Shown: piece by piece, positions 1 through 12,124 of the stretch
How the letters are laid out: every line of letters starts with the position of its first letter
Position numbering within the stretch: position 1 is the first letter of the stretch
Origin: Clitoria ternatea
Lineage: Eukaryota > Streptophyta > Magnoliopsida > Fabales > Fabaceae
Direction: 5' to 3'
NCBI GenBank assembly: GCA_037962975.1
Contig: CM075676.1
Span: 24,051,001-24,115,000, forward strand
DNA: 64,000 nt
The notes under the pieces: generated by a model
What the model saw: only the letters and a program-made list of their open reading frames with translations
Told to the model about the DNA's origin: nothing
The model's database searches: none
Position numbers and translations under genes: made by a program

Positions 1-183
1 AGAAAGATGAAATGTAACTAAGGTAGGTGGGGGATGAAATTTAGTTGTGTTTAACTTAGATTCTCACGCCGAGGAAGGGACAGAAAGAAAGGTTTGATAG
101 TCAGCTATGGGTACAGAAAGCTGGGTGTCTCTTTATACGGTTAAGGGAAGGAGTCTGATGTCATTTTCTGGTCTCTTTCTCAG
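1..183 (+). other. Intron upstream of BEL1-like exon 3 (partial)
   Basis: The window opens inside an intron of the BEL1-like gene. The sequence is non-coding and ends in a pyrimidine-rich tract and an AG at 182-183, directly before the 61-bp homeobox exon. The earlier exons (SKY/BELL domain and the first part of the homeodomain) lie outside the window. Confidence 0.75.
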
Positions 184-244
184 GTACCCAAGCGATGCAG
201 ATAAGCATCTGTTGGCACGACAGACTGGGCTATCGAGAAATCAG
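184..244 (+). CDS. BEL1-like homeodomain protein, small homeobox exon
   Basis: This 61-bp exon encodes the middle of a TALE-class homeodomain. After a first base that completes a codon from the previous exon, it reads YPSDADKHLLARQTGLSRNQ, the turn between helices 1 and 2 that includes the three-residue TALE loop extension (PYP). It is flanked by AG at 182-183 and GT at 245-246. A 61-bp exon at this place is characteristic of plant BEL1-like (BLH) genes. BLH proteins are nuclear transcription factors that pair with KNOX proteins to control meristem, organ and ovule development. The family is secure. Which BLH member this is cannot be decided without the N-terminal exons. Confidence 0.93.
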
Positions 245-2862
245 GTTCGTCCCCTCCACTCTCTGCTTTCCACAATCCACAATTTAACTCCACATAAAAG
301 AAAAAAAGAATAGAAAGAGACAATTTTTCTGCTGCCCCTACCCCTCCACTGTAACAATTATAATCATGTGTGATTATTAATTAATTACAAACATGGACCA
401 CTTGCATTCATACAAATAAAAATCAAAACAAGAGAAGAAAAGAAGGGACCAGCGGTAAGTTCAGATGCAACTTACATCGTTTTGGGGTTTTGTTTCGCTC
501 CTTCTCCCTTCTCTCTTTTCTTTCCTCTTTCCTTAGAGAAAGACAAACACCAATGTGGCTTTCATTATTCCTTTCTTCTCTTTATTTAGTTTTTGGGTTT
601 TGATAACTTCAATTCTAATTGTTAAAAGTGATAAGTTTTTTTTATTAAGAAAACTATTTACAACATTTTTATATTTTGGATATACTAACTGTATTCTTTT
701 TTTAAGTAAAAATTTATAATTTTTAGGGGTTTGAATTAACTCAACTTTTATTCTTTTTACTTTTCTCTCCATGAAATGAAACCGCTTTTTTTTTAAAAAA
801 AAATTGCTTCGGATTCTTCTCCTGTAAGACATAAATTCTGAAATTAAGTTGTTCCTTCATGACATAAATTCTGAAATTGAAAGAGCAGGCATAAGTACAG
901 ATGCAATGAGACATGAAAGTTTTGCTGTTTTCCTCAATTTGAAAACTAGAATGCGAAGAAAAAACAATTGAAAGTAATATTTGGTGTTTTGGAATCTCCC
1001 TCACTTTCCTGTCTCTCATTTTCTCTCTCATATCAATTGGCCTCACTTCTCCCAACTACACAATAGGGACCATAAATAAGGGTAATAAATGATCTTTAGG
1101 AGATATCATAATCTCATATTCGTGGTAAATTCCTTTCAAGTTTTATGCCTTCTTTACTCGGCTAATTAATGCCATATTACGTATTCATGCAACTTTGTCC
1201 TCCAAGTCTTCAGCTTCTCTTTAAAATTTACATAATCAGCTGGTTTAGATTATTGATCACTCTACCATAAGATAAGACCTATTCTTGATTTTGGCACCTT
1301 CAATTCTATCTGAATAATCATAGTGTCTTCTTTTGTACACAAAACTGTCAGAGACAAAAGACAGAAAAAAACTATATCCCTCCACAGTATGTTGCACAAT
1401 CATATACAAACATGGTATGGTATCGATTATTTTCACTAAACAGTACTTTTCTCCTGTATCATATCCTAATGGATTTTGTACATCTGCAGATCGATTCTGC
1501 ATTAATAGTGTACCTTGTAGTTTCCCTGAACAACCAAAATCCAAAATCCAAAATCCACAGCTACATTTTAGCACATGAAATTAACGGGGATAAACAAACG
1601 TGTATTAACTTCTTACCTTTTACATGCATGCCTACACCCTATAGTAGTCAGTGAAAAGAGGAAAGAATAGACAGTATCGAATCTATATATACTTTAGGTC
1701 TTACTCTAGCACTGTCTCTGTGGCTTCTAAGAAGACACAGATGATAAAAATTGAATAGGGTATTGCTTAAAGAATAAAAAATATAAATTTTTATTAGAAT
1801 TTATTTTATAATCACTTAAAAATCAGAACGGGCGAAATATAATGACGTTTTTAATTTTAAAAATTTATTTTTGATTTATTAGCTAGCACACCGATAAAAG
1901 TGCCGATTAGCATTTTGCATGCTATATTAGGGTGTATCATCTTGATATAATTGCATTATCATTTCAAATAACTCATTTCGTTATCCTGTGAGTCACACTA
2001 TAGAAAAGATACTTTAGGCCCTAATCACAATCTATCATGGAGGGACAAACAGCAATGAGTCAGAAAGCAACCTTTTCTGTTTCCTTTTTTTCCTAGTGCT
2101 GATAATACTATTAAATTATTATTTTATATATAAAAGCAGAGAGAGAAGGTAGAAATGAATTGCATTACTCGAGATGTGCATGTTATATTGTACCATTATA
2201 TCTTAAAAATGCATAATCAATCCCTAGTGTATCAAGCACACGCACAATAGTTTCTAATTTTTTCACACGCATCTTCATAAATAACAATGTTTCAGTTTTT
2301 CCTCACAGGCATGTGAATGTACATATTCGGATTAGATTAATATTTAACTTCGTGACTAAATTTCATTTTTGGTCATATTTTATAAAATACATTGTACCTA
2401 GTACACGCGTATCACTGATACTACTACTATAAATTATATGTATATAAACTATATGTATATAAAGAGTAATAAGCTTCCTGTTAAACACCCAGTAGAAAAT
2501 TAGAAATATTTTTTTTTAAAATCTTCATTAATTTAATCCCTTAATTTTAATGATAAATCTAACATACTTTTCAATGAACAATTTTATTTTTACTTGTGTT
2601 ACTATTACAATCATTGTTTTTCCATTTTTATTTTTATTTTCATGTTGCTATTAATTTTATTACTATTATTATTGTTATAATTATTATCATCATCAATATT
2701 ATAGCTTATAGCTTACTCTCAGGGTTTATATATCCATGAACACTAAACACCCGATAGAATAATTTAAAAAAAAATATTCTATGGTGTTTTTATCATACCG
2801 GTTTATCATATTAGATTCATCAAACGAGCCTCAATGAACGTTTATTGAAATTTAATTTGCAG
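245..2862 (+). other. Large intron within the homeobox of the BEL1-like gene
   Basis: This 2618-bp intron separates the two homeobox exons, with donor GT at 245-246 and acceptor GCAG at 2859-2862. It is AT-rich, with poly-T tracts and simple repeats such as an ATT/ATC-rich stretch around 2640-2700. A short direct repeat of gacataaattctgaaatt lies near 826-845 and 861-880. I see no coding exon, RNA gene or recognisable transposon in it. It is long for this intron position in the family, so intronic regulatory sequence is possible but not shown. Confidence 0.8.
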
Positions 2863-3444
2863 GTGTCAAACTGGTTTATTAATGCCCGGGTTCGTTTGTG
2901 GAAACCAATGGTGGAAGATATGTACCAACAAGAACTCAAGGAAGTAGAGGGAGCAAATGAAGAAGAAAGAGAAAGGAAACAAAGCAGCAGCAACAGTGGG
3001 CAACAAGGAGCAACACAAACTCCAACACCTTCAACCACAACATCGACAGCACCACCACAACCAACATCACCACCAACATCCAAAAGATCAGATATGAATG
3101 CCTCTGAAATAGACCCTTCCATTACATTGAATAACAACAAACAACTCAACTTTTCCGAAAATCAAGCAAATTCTATTATTACTGCCGTTACCACTATCGT
3201 TGCCACGACCGTCTCTGATGTAACGCCACCACCTCATCTCAATAGATCAATGGTGGCAGAGGATACATGTAGGCACTTGGTTACAACAGATTATGGGACC
3301 ACTTCCGATTCTTCTAACATTGGTTCCACTCTTATTAGGTTTGGGACTACGGCCGGTGACGTGTCACTCACCCTAGGGCTTCGTCATGCCGGGAACATCC
3401 CTGAGAAAACCCCTTTCTCTGTTAGGGACTTTGGAGCCATTTAA
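2863..3444 (+). CDS. BEL1-like homeodomain protein, 3' terminal exon
   Basis: This terminal exon encodes 193 residues and continues in phase 0 from the 61-bp exon. It begins with the DNA-recognition helix VSNWFINARVRLWKPM, which keeps the invariant W, F, N and R of homeodomains and the I at position 50 typical of TALE proteins. Next comes the basic/acidic segment after the homeodomain (EDMYQQELKEVEG), then a low-complexity stretch rich in Thr, Pro, Ser and Gln. Near the C-terminus is VSLTLGL, the ZIBEL motif found in BELL proteins. The protein ends RDFGAI. With the upstream exon this makes a complete C-terminal half with no frame damage, so the gene is probably functional. The first CACTA end lies about 2.1 kb downstream. 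Confidence 0.95.
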   Translation: MSNWFINARVRLWKPMVEDMYQQELKEVEGANEEERERKQSSSNSGQQGATQTPTPSTTTSTAPPQPTSPPTSKRSDMNASEIDPSITLNNNKQLNFSENQANSIITAVTTIVATTVSDVTPPPHLNRSMVAEDTCRHLVTTDYGTTSDSSNIGSTLIRFGTTAGDVSLTLGLRHAGNIPEKTPFSVRDFGAI

Positions 3445-4460
3445 ACTTAATCACTTCACCATAATAATTATAATAATGAAAATAATCATGATAGGTATAG
3501 GAGCTGCTTTGTTATTATTATTACCATTAATATAATAATATGATTACAATATGATATGGTATATCAAAGGAAACAAATATTTTCCCCTTTAATTTCTCAT
3601 TAATGCTAATTAATTACTCCTCCTTTAATTTGCATTTGTTGGAAGGAAAGCAATAGAAAAGATTACTAAATGAGATTAGCCTTGCCCTTGTATGTCATCA
3701 TCAGTAGCTAGGTGGGCACTATGTGGTGATCTGTATAACTGTATAGCAGGTTGTTTTCTATTTTCTGTTTTTTTATTTGTTTTGAATCTTATATATGTAC
3801 TTATGGTTTTGTACCTTAATTTGATATAGGACCTGATCAAATTAATGAGTAATATGCTCACTCCTATCTCATATGCCTAGCTGATTAACGTTTTAGTATT
3901 TCAATTCAGTAAACATGATATTTTCTTTAAATATGTCAAAAGGACTAGTAAATTATTAGTTTTGTTAGCCAAGAGGGTCAAACTCATGACCTTCTTTTCC
4001 TTTCTCAAATCCTTTAACAGAGAACCATTTTATCACTTCATTTTGGTAATTTGATCTAATTATGTTTTAAGATTAATTTCAAGTTAAATAGTTAACTTAT
4101 TTAAAATTATATTTGATGTATCTTGGAGAAAAGAAATGAATTAGTTATGAAAAAAAGTCAAGTCAAACAGTATCATATCTATGGAATGAATATTTAAGTA
4201 AGCAGTAAATCTCAAAGATGATATATATTCAACAAATAAGTATTATAAATATTGAAATGTTCATCAAATCAGTACTTTTAAAGGGTCAATTGGTGCATGG
4301 TTATCGAGTTATCCTATCTATTATATTGAAGACTACTTTTTTTTCTTAAAGAAATGGTGAAATGATCATCTTTTGTACAGCTTTCTTTTAGTCATTAGCT
4401 TTGAGAAACCCATTATTAGTGACAGTATCTAAAATCTATATACTCTTTGTACCGTGAATG
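3445..4460. other. 3' UTR and flank of the BEL1-like gene
   Basis: This is AT-rich sequence after the BEL1-like stop codon. The first 150 bases (AATAAT-rich, near 3460-3540) are likely 3' UTR, though no single poly(A) signal stands out. I see no other gene here. Confidence 0.5.
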
Positions 4461-5013
4461 AGTTTATAAATTTATGGATTAAATATTTTTTTTATATCTA
4501 TAAAATTATCAAATTTTAATTTTAATTTTTATAAAAATTTTGATATAGTTTGTATTCTTTATTACTATTTTTTTCTTTGTCAATATAAAGGGGTTCATAA
4601 ACAGCCTTTTATTAGTTATTTCCTCTTTTTTTGTTGTAATTTTTTAATAGATTTTTATTTCATTAATTATTTTATGTATCATTTAATTTAAAAGATGTTA
4701 AAATTATTACACTATAGTATAGCTTAAACGTATCTATTACCTTAATTAAAAAACATTATAGGAAGTTGAGTTTTTTTGTCTCAAATATTTTTTTAGTCAT
4801 CCTTAAAATAATTAAAATAATTATCAGTGAATTATATGAAGATTTGTCAAACGAAATAGTTATTACTATTGATCCGCTAATGACAGGGACTATTTCTACA
4901 ATATCAAAATTTAATAGAGATGAATAGTATAGCAAAAGTTTTATAATGATGAAAATTAAAATTTGTTAATTTTATAGGGATCAACAACATATTCACCCTA
5001 AATTTTATAACTT
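4461..5013. mobile_element. Short element with long terminal inverted repeats (MITE-like)
   Basis: The left arm (about 4461-4555) reappears in inverted orientation at about 4920-5013. The outer bases read agtttataaatttatgg on the left and agttataaaatttaggg on the complement of the right end. The shared run CTATAAAATTA followed by CAAATTTTAATTTT continues the match inward, roughly 70 per cent identical by eye over about 90 bp. The centre has no coding capacity. This fits a non-autonomous Mutator-type or other TIR transposon. Exact ends and a target duplication were not established. Confidence 0.5.
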
Positions 5014-5576
5014 TTTTTAATAATATTAATTATTTATAATTTATTATTAATACTATAGTTAAATAGATATTTTATCTTCATTGAATATATATTTTATTGA
5101 TGATATAACTTATTTAAGATATATATATATATATATATCTAATAAGCTAAAAAATTATAATATTGAATTTATCATTTAAAGGGTTATAATATTATATAAA
5201 TTTACTCAAACAATGATGTATAAAATGAAATAAGAAAATTTAAGTTTCATAATATTTAGGATATTGAATTATATTAATTGTGTTCGTTTGACAGTAAAAG
5301 AAGAGGTTAATCCCTTTTTAAATATTAATTTAAAAATTTCATTTTTACAAATTAATTTTCCATATCCGCTAATAATAACAAATTATATTTTACGTGTTTA
5401 ACAATTAAGTTATTTATGTTCATACCAATATGCAATAAAAAATTATCAAACTTGTTCCTAAAGACTTATCGTACCTGTTCAAGATTACACAACAAATTAA
5501 ATTTGTTCACATTAAATGTCCCCTGCCTTTCATGCACAATCACCATCAATGCTTTGGAATTGCATTGATCATAGTA
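5014..5576. other. AT-rich spacer before the CACTA element
   Basis: Non-coding AT-rich sequence with an (AT)n run at about 5119-5138. I see no gene. Confidence 0.5.
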
Positions 5577-5591
5577 ATACACCACTAAAGA

Positions 5592-6105
5592 AACATTTGT
5601 TAGCGACGGAAAGAATTGGCCGCTAATCGATGCAAAAACCGTCGCTAATAGGACTAGCGACGGTATTTCAGACGGTGAAACAACCATCGCTAAAACCTTC
5701 GTCGAAGATAGATCAGCGACCACAGAAACACCGTCGCTAAATTACCGAAGGCGTAACACCGTCGCTAACATGGTCTCTGCTTCACTGATCTCAGCCATCA
5801 CTAACCAACCACGTTCAGCGACGACCAGTACCCCATCGCTACTAGTAGACATATAGCGACGCCCTTACCCCGTCGCTATAAGTATTACATAGCGATCACC
5901 TTTATCCGTCGCTATGTGTAGCCAAACAGCGACCAGCTACGGCCGTCGCTATAGTAGGCATACAGCGACCAATTATAGCCATCGCTAGTAGTAGCCTTAT
6001 AGCGACCAAGGTATCCGTCGCTATGGCTAGCCATACAGCGACTACTACTCTCCGTCGCTATTAGTCTTTATATAGCGACCACCTCTGTCCGTCGCTAATG
6101 GGATT
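5592..6105. repeat. Left CACTA subterminal repeat array
   Basis: About a dozen units of the form tagcgac, 9-14 bases, gtcgcta. Each unit is an imperfect palindrome of about 25 bp, separated by roughly 10-bp spacers (for example near 5850, 5890, 5935, 5965, 6000, 6035 and 6070). By family analogy these are binding sites for the TNPA-like protein and are needed for excision. Confidence 0.88.
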
Positions 6106-6446
6106 TTTTATTTTTTTTTAAAAATTGTTTAAATATATATAGGTTTTGTTAATTTAACTTTAAAAATGTTCATTAATATTTTGTATTGGGTGATAAAATT
6201 TTATAATTAAATTTGAATAATTTTTTTAAAATATTTAATTATTATTAAAAACAAAATAATGGATTAAATTTATTTATCAAATAGGTTGAATTATTAATGA
6301 TAATCACAATAAGGCGTTTTTCTTTGAATTTAATTACCAATAAATATTGACATAATAAATGAAGAATGACAAAATAAATACTGAATGGAATATAATATAA
6401 AAACTATAAATGAAATATACAATGTGTATACATAATAAAAGTACAA
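6106..6446. other. AT-rich downstream region of the TNPA-like gene
   Basis: Lies between the left subterminal array and the TNPA-like stop codon at 6447-6449. It is AT-rich and non-coding, and is probably the 3' UTR of the leftward transcript. Confidence 0.5.
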
Positions 6447-7708
6447 TCATGGGGGTGGGGGATCTTGTGGTGGTGGTGGGGGCGTCTGGGAAGTGGGGGG
6501 AGGTAGTCTCGACATCAACTGCATCAGTAGCTCCTGCTGCTGAGCAAGTTGCCGACGAGTCTCGGCGTGCTACTCCTCGGCCCGCTGTCGGTCCGCCTCG
6601 GCCCGCTCCTGCAAAAGCTGCCTCTGACGTCGCTCCTCCTGTAGCTCGTCGTTCAGGTTTTGAATTACCTGAACAACCTCAGTCGGAAGACCAGACGAAG
6701 AGGAAGAGGAAGGGGTCTTCCCCTTTTTCGCCAGCTGCGTGCCGACGCCACCCAATCCAAAGACCCTCCATTTCTTGTTCACACCGCCAACAACCTCCAT
6801 ATAGATGGTGTTGTCGTCGGAACAAGACAGGGTGGGAGGAACCTCCCCTTCAAGAGTCGAAGCCACCAGGTCCGCCTCCTTCTCGGCCCTCCTGGCCTGA
6901 TACGCCTCCTGTAAATTAAAAAACACTGATAGGATTAGTAAGCTGATTTGTAAATTATAAGAATGTGTGAGTTAAAAGTAAATACCGCTAGATCTATAGT
7001 CTTCTGGTTTACCCATGCACCGGCTTTGTTCTTCTTGGTCATTTGCATGACCTCAAACAAAGAAGGCTCCCGGTGCTCCCTCAGCTCCTGGTGGACAAAA
7101 AACATTTAGATTATTATTTGTAAACATGTCAGACGAATCATAATAGAAATGTTTAACATAAATATACTTACAAATCTTTTCTTGTGCTCGAGGGTTGAAA
7201 TGCTACCCCCAGCGTAAACTGAGGCTGCAGCATCGGCGGCTCTGTTTGCCCTGTTCTGAGCACTCACCTCCTAGAACGGGACACCGCCCCACTTCTGGAC
7301 CATCCCATCCCAATGGTCCTCCTGGATCCAACGAGGGCGCTCACCCTTGTCCCTCACCTTCCAAAGGGTACTCTTGATGATTTTGGAGGTCTTTGTGGTA
7401 AAGACCTTCCTAATCTCATTAATCATACCCTCTGCCCACTGGTAATCACGCTGTAAAATGAAATGAGAAATCAAAATTAATAAGAGGTCTATTTTACAAA
7501 TCAAATCACAACAAATTGATGTGGTAACTTACCGAGAAGGTGTCAAACCACCTATCTTGGACAACCTTCCCAGCATCTGTCCAAGATATATATGGACCAT
7601 CCCACTAGGCCTTTAAAACCTTAGTAATCGCTTTGGTAGTGCGACTACTATCAACAAAGCTGTAATGACAACAATTATATCAGGAGTATAACAACACACA
7701 ATCTAGGG

Positions 7709-7812
7709 AGACTCCCAAAATTCTGACAGAGTCTCCCCTGTAAATGTAACATTTCCAAGTTTAAATAGTTACCCTGTTACAAACAGAAGAGTTCCCAGTA
7801 CAATTCAATCTA
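7709..7812. repeat. CACTA internal direct repeat, copy 1
   Basis: A segment of about 100 bp in an intron of the TNPA-like gene, with cagagtctcccctgtaaa and a downstream ttcccagta motif. A related copy in the same orientation lies upstream of TNPD at about 12585-12690. Confidence 0.55.
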
Positions 7813-8030
7813 TACAAGTACTAATTAAAGTAACATACAATAAACCAACAAGTCTTTCCACTAAAGTTTAATATAAAGTACCATACAAATAACATAAAAG
7901 TATTTGATTTTTAGTCACTTACTCTTCTCCAGCCGGCACGGGTACCAACATGGGCAGAGGGTATGCCGAAGGTGGGGTGGCCTGATGGCCATGATCCTCT
8001 AAGCCACTAACTTCAGGAGTCTGCCCTGGG

Positions 8031-8190
8031 GTGGTCAGCTGTGGGGGTGATGGGGTGGTCAACTGTGGTGGTGATGGAGTGGTCTGCTGTAGTGGTGATG
8101 GAGTGGTCCGCTGTGGTGGTGATGGAGTGGTCTGCTGTAGTGGTGATGGAGTGGTCCGCTGTGGTGGTGATGGAGTGGTCTCCTGCCCTG
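8031..8190 (-). repeat. 24-bp coding tandem repeat in TNPA-like exon 1
   Basis: About six and a half copies of a 24-bp unit alternate between codons for TTPSPPQR and TTPSPLQQ. This gives a low-complexity Pro-rich N-terminal tract. Confidence 0.8.
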
Positions 8191-8345
8191 GGGTAGGAGT
8201 CCCCAGACGGGATGCTGGGGTCCTGGACCCACCACCCCTACTGAAGGGCAGTCGACGTCCCGTCATCTGTGGATAAAATCATAAAAAGAAAGGTTAGTCT
8301 CAGGATATATATAAACCTATGTATATATGTTTAACAACTACATAC

Positions 8346-11300
8346 TCTGTGTCTGTTTCAGTTTCAAATTCCCCCTCAATTTCAGTGTCACTGTGGTTAT
8401 CTGTTTGAACAACTTCATCAGTATCCAAATCAGCCTTAGACCGTTTTGATCGAGAGACAAGGTCTTTGTCAATATGTTCACCCCCCGTAGTGGCGAGTGT
8501 CTCATCCATTATGACTGGATCAATGTTGAACAACAAATTGGCATCGTTGAGCTCGTGTGGTGCAAGCTGATAAGCGTCATCGACCTCCTCGGAGACATTG
8601 TCAGTGATCTAACTTCGGGCCTTGGCCTTGATTACTGCATACTAGTCCCGATGTCCTCCCGGGAAGTCGGTGTAATAAACCTGCTCAGCTTGTTGGGCAA
8701 AAATGAAGGGATCAAACCCTTTATATCTACCATTCTTCTTGACCTCAACTAAGCCGTAGTTGTTGTCAACCTTTGTTCCAACACCGATTGTGTTGTCGAA
8801 CCAATCACATTTGAATAGAACAATATCTCTTCTTAGTCGTCCAGAGAACGAAACTTCAACAATCTCCATCAGCACTCCATAAAAGTCTTCTTCCAACTTT
8901 CCGGCGGTGCCTCTAACACAAACCCCGTAGTTATGGGTACGCATCCCTTCACTCCATTGAAGAATATTAAACTTGTAGCCATTTACGTAGTAAATAGGCC
9001 ATTTTTTAACAGTTTTCACCGGCCCCCAAGAAAGGGCTTGGAGTAAAGAATCTTCAATATGGTTGTTAGGGTCTTGTATCTATGTACAACATAACAAATA
9101 GGTCATCGTTAGATACCGGGAGTTAGAAGCAAAGATAAAAAACACTCGGTATACGGGTCTTACGTGTTGTGCGAACCAACCAACAAACTTGGATGACACC
9201 TCACTATGAATTTGGTCATCAGTTAAATCATTTTGCTCAAGTTTTAGCATATCTGTATATAAGCTATTCAAAGGAAACAAATTTAGATACTATAAAAGCT
9301 ACGTTTAGAATGTAACTTATAACTTTTATGACTTACTCAAGAAAGGGTTCCACTTCTGGGCAATTTAGAAGAATGTACAAGTGAGCCGCCTTTCAATCTT
9401 TCTCATCAATGTAACATTTTGTGAGCTTGCCCCCCGGATGACCAGGATAGTTGAAAATCGATATTTGTTCATCAAACCCTGTTCGGGTGGCTACCCCAAG
9501 ATTGCGGGGAATTCTACTCATTCTAGTTTCTATCTCCGTCGGAAAATAGAAAGAAGCAAAGGTTGTCATTTCTTCGACTAAGTATGCCTCACAAATTAAT
9601 GCTTCAACGCAGGCTTTGTTCGACACTTTATCTTTTAAAGAGCGTAAGAATCTTCAACATCATAAAAAAATGTTAAGTTAGAAAATACTATTATAAGAAG
9701 TGTTTGCAAGGAAATTAAAGAGTTCTGACATTCACCTTTCGAATGGATACATCCAACGATACTGCACCGGGCCACCAACCAAGGCCTCGTACGGTAAATG
9801 GATAGGCAAATGCTCCATCGAGTCAAAAAAACTTGGTGGGAAAATATGCTCCAACTTACAAATCAATACCGGGATAGTTTCTTCCATCTTCACAAGTTTC
9901 TCCACAGTCAACGAAGTAGCCGTCAACTCCTTAAAGAAGTGACACAACTTCACCAACGGTTTCCAAATAGGCTTCGGTAAGGCATGAAATGCGTACGGGA
10001 GTAGTTGTTGCATAAAGACATGGCAATCATGACTTTTCATGCCAAACACCCTGCCCTCCTTCACGTCGACACATTTACTCAAGTTAGAAGCGAATCCGTC
10101 AGGCAGGGTCAACCCATTCATCCAAATACACACAGCAATCTGTTGTGGTCTAGTTAAAGCATATTTTGCACGGGGTTTAAACATTCTTCCACGTCCCGCA
10201 TCCCTCAATTCCAACTCCTTCCTAGAACACCAAATTGGAAGGTCTAGACGACTCTTCTCATTGTCCTTTGTTCTCCCTTTGATGTCCATAACAGTGTCAA
10301 AAATATTCATGAAAACATTACGTTCAGTGTGCATGACATCAATGTTGTGTCTTAACAACAAGTCTTTCCAATATGGCAAATCCCACAAGACACTCTGCTT
10401 CACCCAGTGGTGTTCCTTACCATAACCTGCAAACTCCTTAACACTCTTGTCCCAGATGTAAGGATACTCTTCGACCCTCTGCCAAACCCGTGCACCAGAT
10501 AACCTACGGGGTAGAGGCTCATTAACAACCTTGTTCTTCTTAAAAGCGGTTTTGTTTCTCCTAAACGGGTGATCCAACGGTAGAAACTTTCTATGATAGT
10601 CAAAGAAACTTGTCTTGCCACTAACAGGGAGTGATTCCCCCCCCGGTATGTTCCATGCATACAGGGCAAGCAAGCTTCCCAGACGTTGGTCATCCAGAAA
10701 GCGTACCATAGGCCGGGAAGTCGTTAATAGTCCACATCAAAACAACACGCATCATAAAATTGTTCTTCAAAGACGCATCGTATGTCATTACCCCGACATC
10801 CCATAATTGTGATAACTCTTCAACCAACGGTTGCAAAAACACGTCTATGTTCGCCTTTGGATTTTTGGGTCCTGGAACCAGTATAGATAGAAACATGACC
10901 TCCCTCTTCATACACATATCATGAGGCAGATTGTATGGGGTCAGTATGACTGGCCAACAAGAGTAAGCTCTTCCGTATTGACCGAACGGGTTAAACCCAT
11001 CAGTACATAAGCCAAGTCTTACATTGCACGGCTCGCCAGAAAAGTCCGGATATAGCTCATCCAAACACTTCCATGCTTTCCCGTCGGAAGGATGGCAAAG
11101 AAACCCCTCTTGTGTTCGGTTCAGAGCATGCCAACGCATGTGTTTTGCCGTGGACAATGAGGCATACATGCATTGAAGATGCGGTGTTATAGGGAAGTAC
11201 CACATTTTCTTCCTGGCCGTCCGGGTTACCTTCCCTCTCCTTTTAACGGTTTTGTAGCGTTCCTCATTACAATGTAGACATTTTATGACACTCTTATCTG

Positions 11301-12049
11301 CAAATTCATTTCTGAACAACATACATCCGCCAACATAACACTCTATCTTCACACAACCCAACCCCAAGTTTATCGCTTGTTTTTTTAGCATGGTACAGGT
11401 TTATTGGCATTCGATGATTACTAGGCATAGTGGAACCCATCAGATTGACCATCCTATTAAAACAACCTCCAGAAAGATTATAATCTGCCTTTAGGCTTAA
11501 AGCCGCTAGGGAGGCGGATAACTCAGTGTGACTGTTGCACCCGTCCCACAATGGAGTCTGAGCCGCCGCTAACAAATCATAAAATCTCTTTACCTTTGGA
11601 TTAGGATCCTCCTCTACATTGTCAGAGTCTCCATGACTTGCTTGGTCATTATGTTCCAGCATACGCCCGGTGGAGGGTCCAACATGATCCATCACCATTT
11701 GTTCTATGTTGTTGTACGTATCCCTGTTTCCTCCAACCTCGTAGTAAGACTGTTGCACGGTTACGTCTGATGGTCTTCGCGGTAACTGCTCACCATGGTT
11801 GTACCAGTAGTGGTATGTTTCGATGAACCCTTTCTCAGTTAGGTGGCACATGACATCATCCGCATATTCAGAACTCATGCATTTGCACCTTGAGCATGGA
11901 CAACGAATCTTCTGAGTTGCTTCAAATCCAGGCGTGTTTGCCGTAGCGAATGGAATGAACTCCAATAGCCCCATCATAAACTCCTCAGTCACTCGCCAAC
12001 TATGATCTAGTCGGTTGTACATCCATCGCCGATTTGCCGGTACCTCCAT
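8346..12049 (-). pseudogene. TNPD: CACTA transposase TNPD (tnp2 family), broken
   Basis: Reading leftward from the ATG at 12049, the protein begins with the transposase-associated domain (MEVPANRRWMYNR, then a C-x-C/C-x-C cluster). The tnp2 domain follows (YGRAYSCWPVILTPYNLP, HNIDVMHTERNVFMNIFDTV), then the conserved region ending VQYRWMYPFER at about 9736. After introns come the VSNKACVEALICEAYLVEE exon (9651-9337), a short exon near 9290-9164, and a C-terminal exon with a DUF4216-like segment (about 9075-8642) and an acidic tail to 8346. Damage: a frameshift in a C4 run at 11362-11365, another at a C8 run at 10637-10644, and in-frame stops at 10690-10692, 9393-9395, 8642-8644 and 8609-8611. 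No active transposase can be made. Confidence 0.88.
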
Positions 12050-12124
12050 TTACAATATCTAACAAGAACGATTTCTGTTACTTTACATTTTTAAAATTTT
12101 ATTTGACTATCGGTTGTGAATCAC

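Larger units (their letters stand above)
6447..8266 (-). pseudogene. TNPA-like second CACTA protein (Transposase_24 type), broken
   Basis: By splice signals I place five exons: 8266-7923, 7659-7533, 7450-7172, 7087-6986 and about 6908-6447. Exon 1 starts at an ATG directly after a CAG acceptor and encodes a Pro/Thr/Ser-rich tract of 8-residue repeats (TTPSPPQR and TTPSPLQQ). Exons 2-4 hold a Trp-rich region typical of plant Ptta/En/Spm proteins (WDGPYISW, RWFDTF) and a conserved GGSIST..H segment. Exon 5 encodes VNKKWRVFGLG and then a Gln/Glu/Arg-rich coiled coil, ending in a Pro-rich tail. In-frame TAG codons lie at 7605-7607, 7271-7273 and 6570-6572, so no full-length protein can be made. 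The presumed role is binding the subterminal repeats. Confidence 0.75.

Noticed and set aside
533..1578. Open frames of 80-105 codons on both strands inside the BEL1-like intron
   Set aside because: They lie in AT-rich intron sequence, overlap each other on opposite strands and have no domain-like composition.
8031..8276. Plus-strand glycine/valine repeat frame
   Set aside because: It is the reverse reading of the 24-bp repeat that encodes the Pro/Thr-rich start of the TNPA-like protein.
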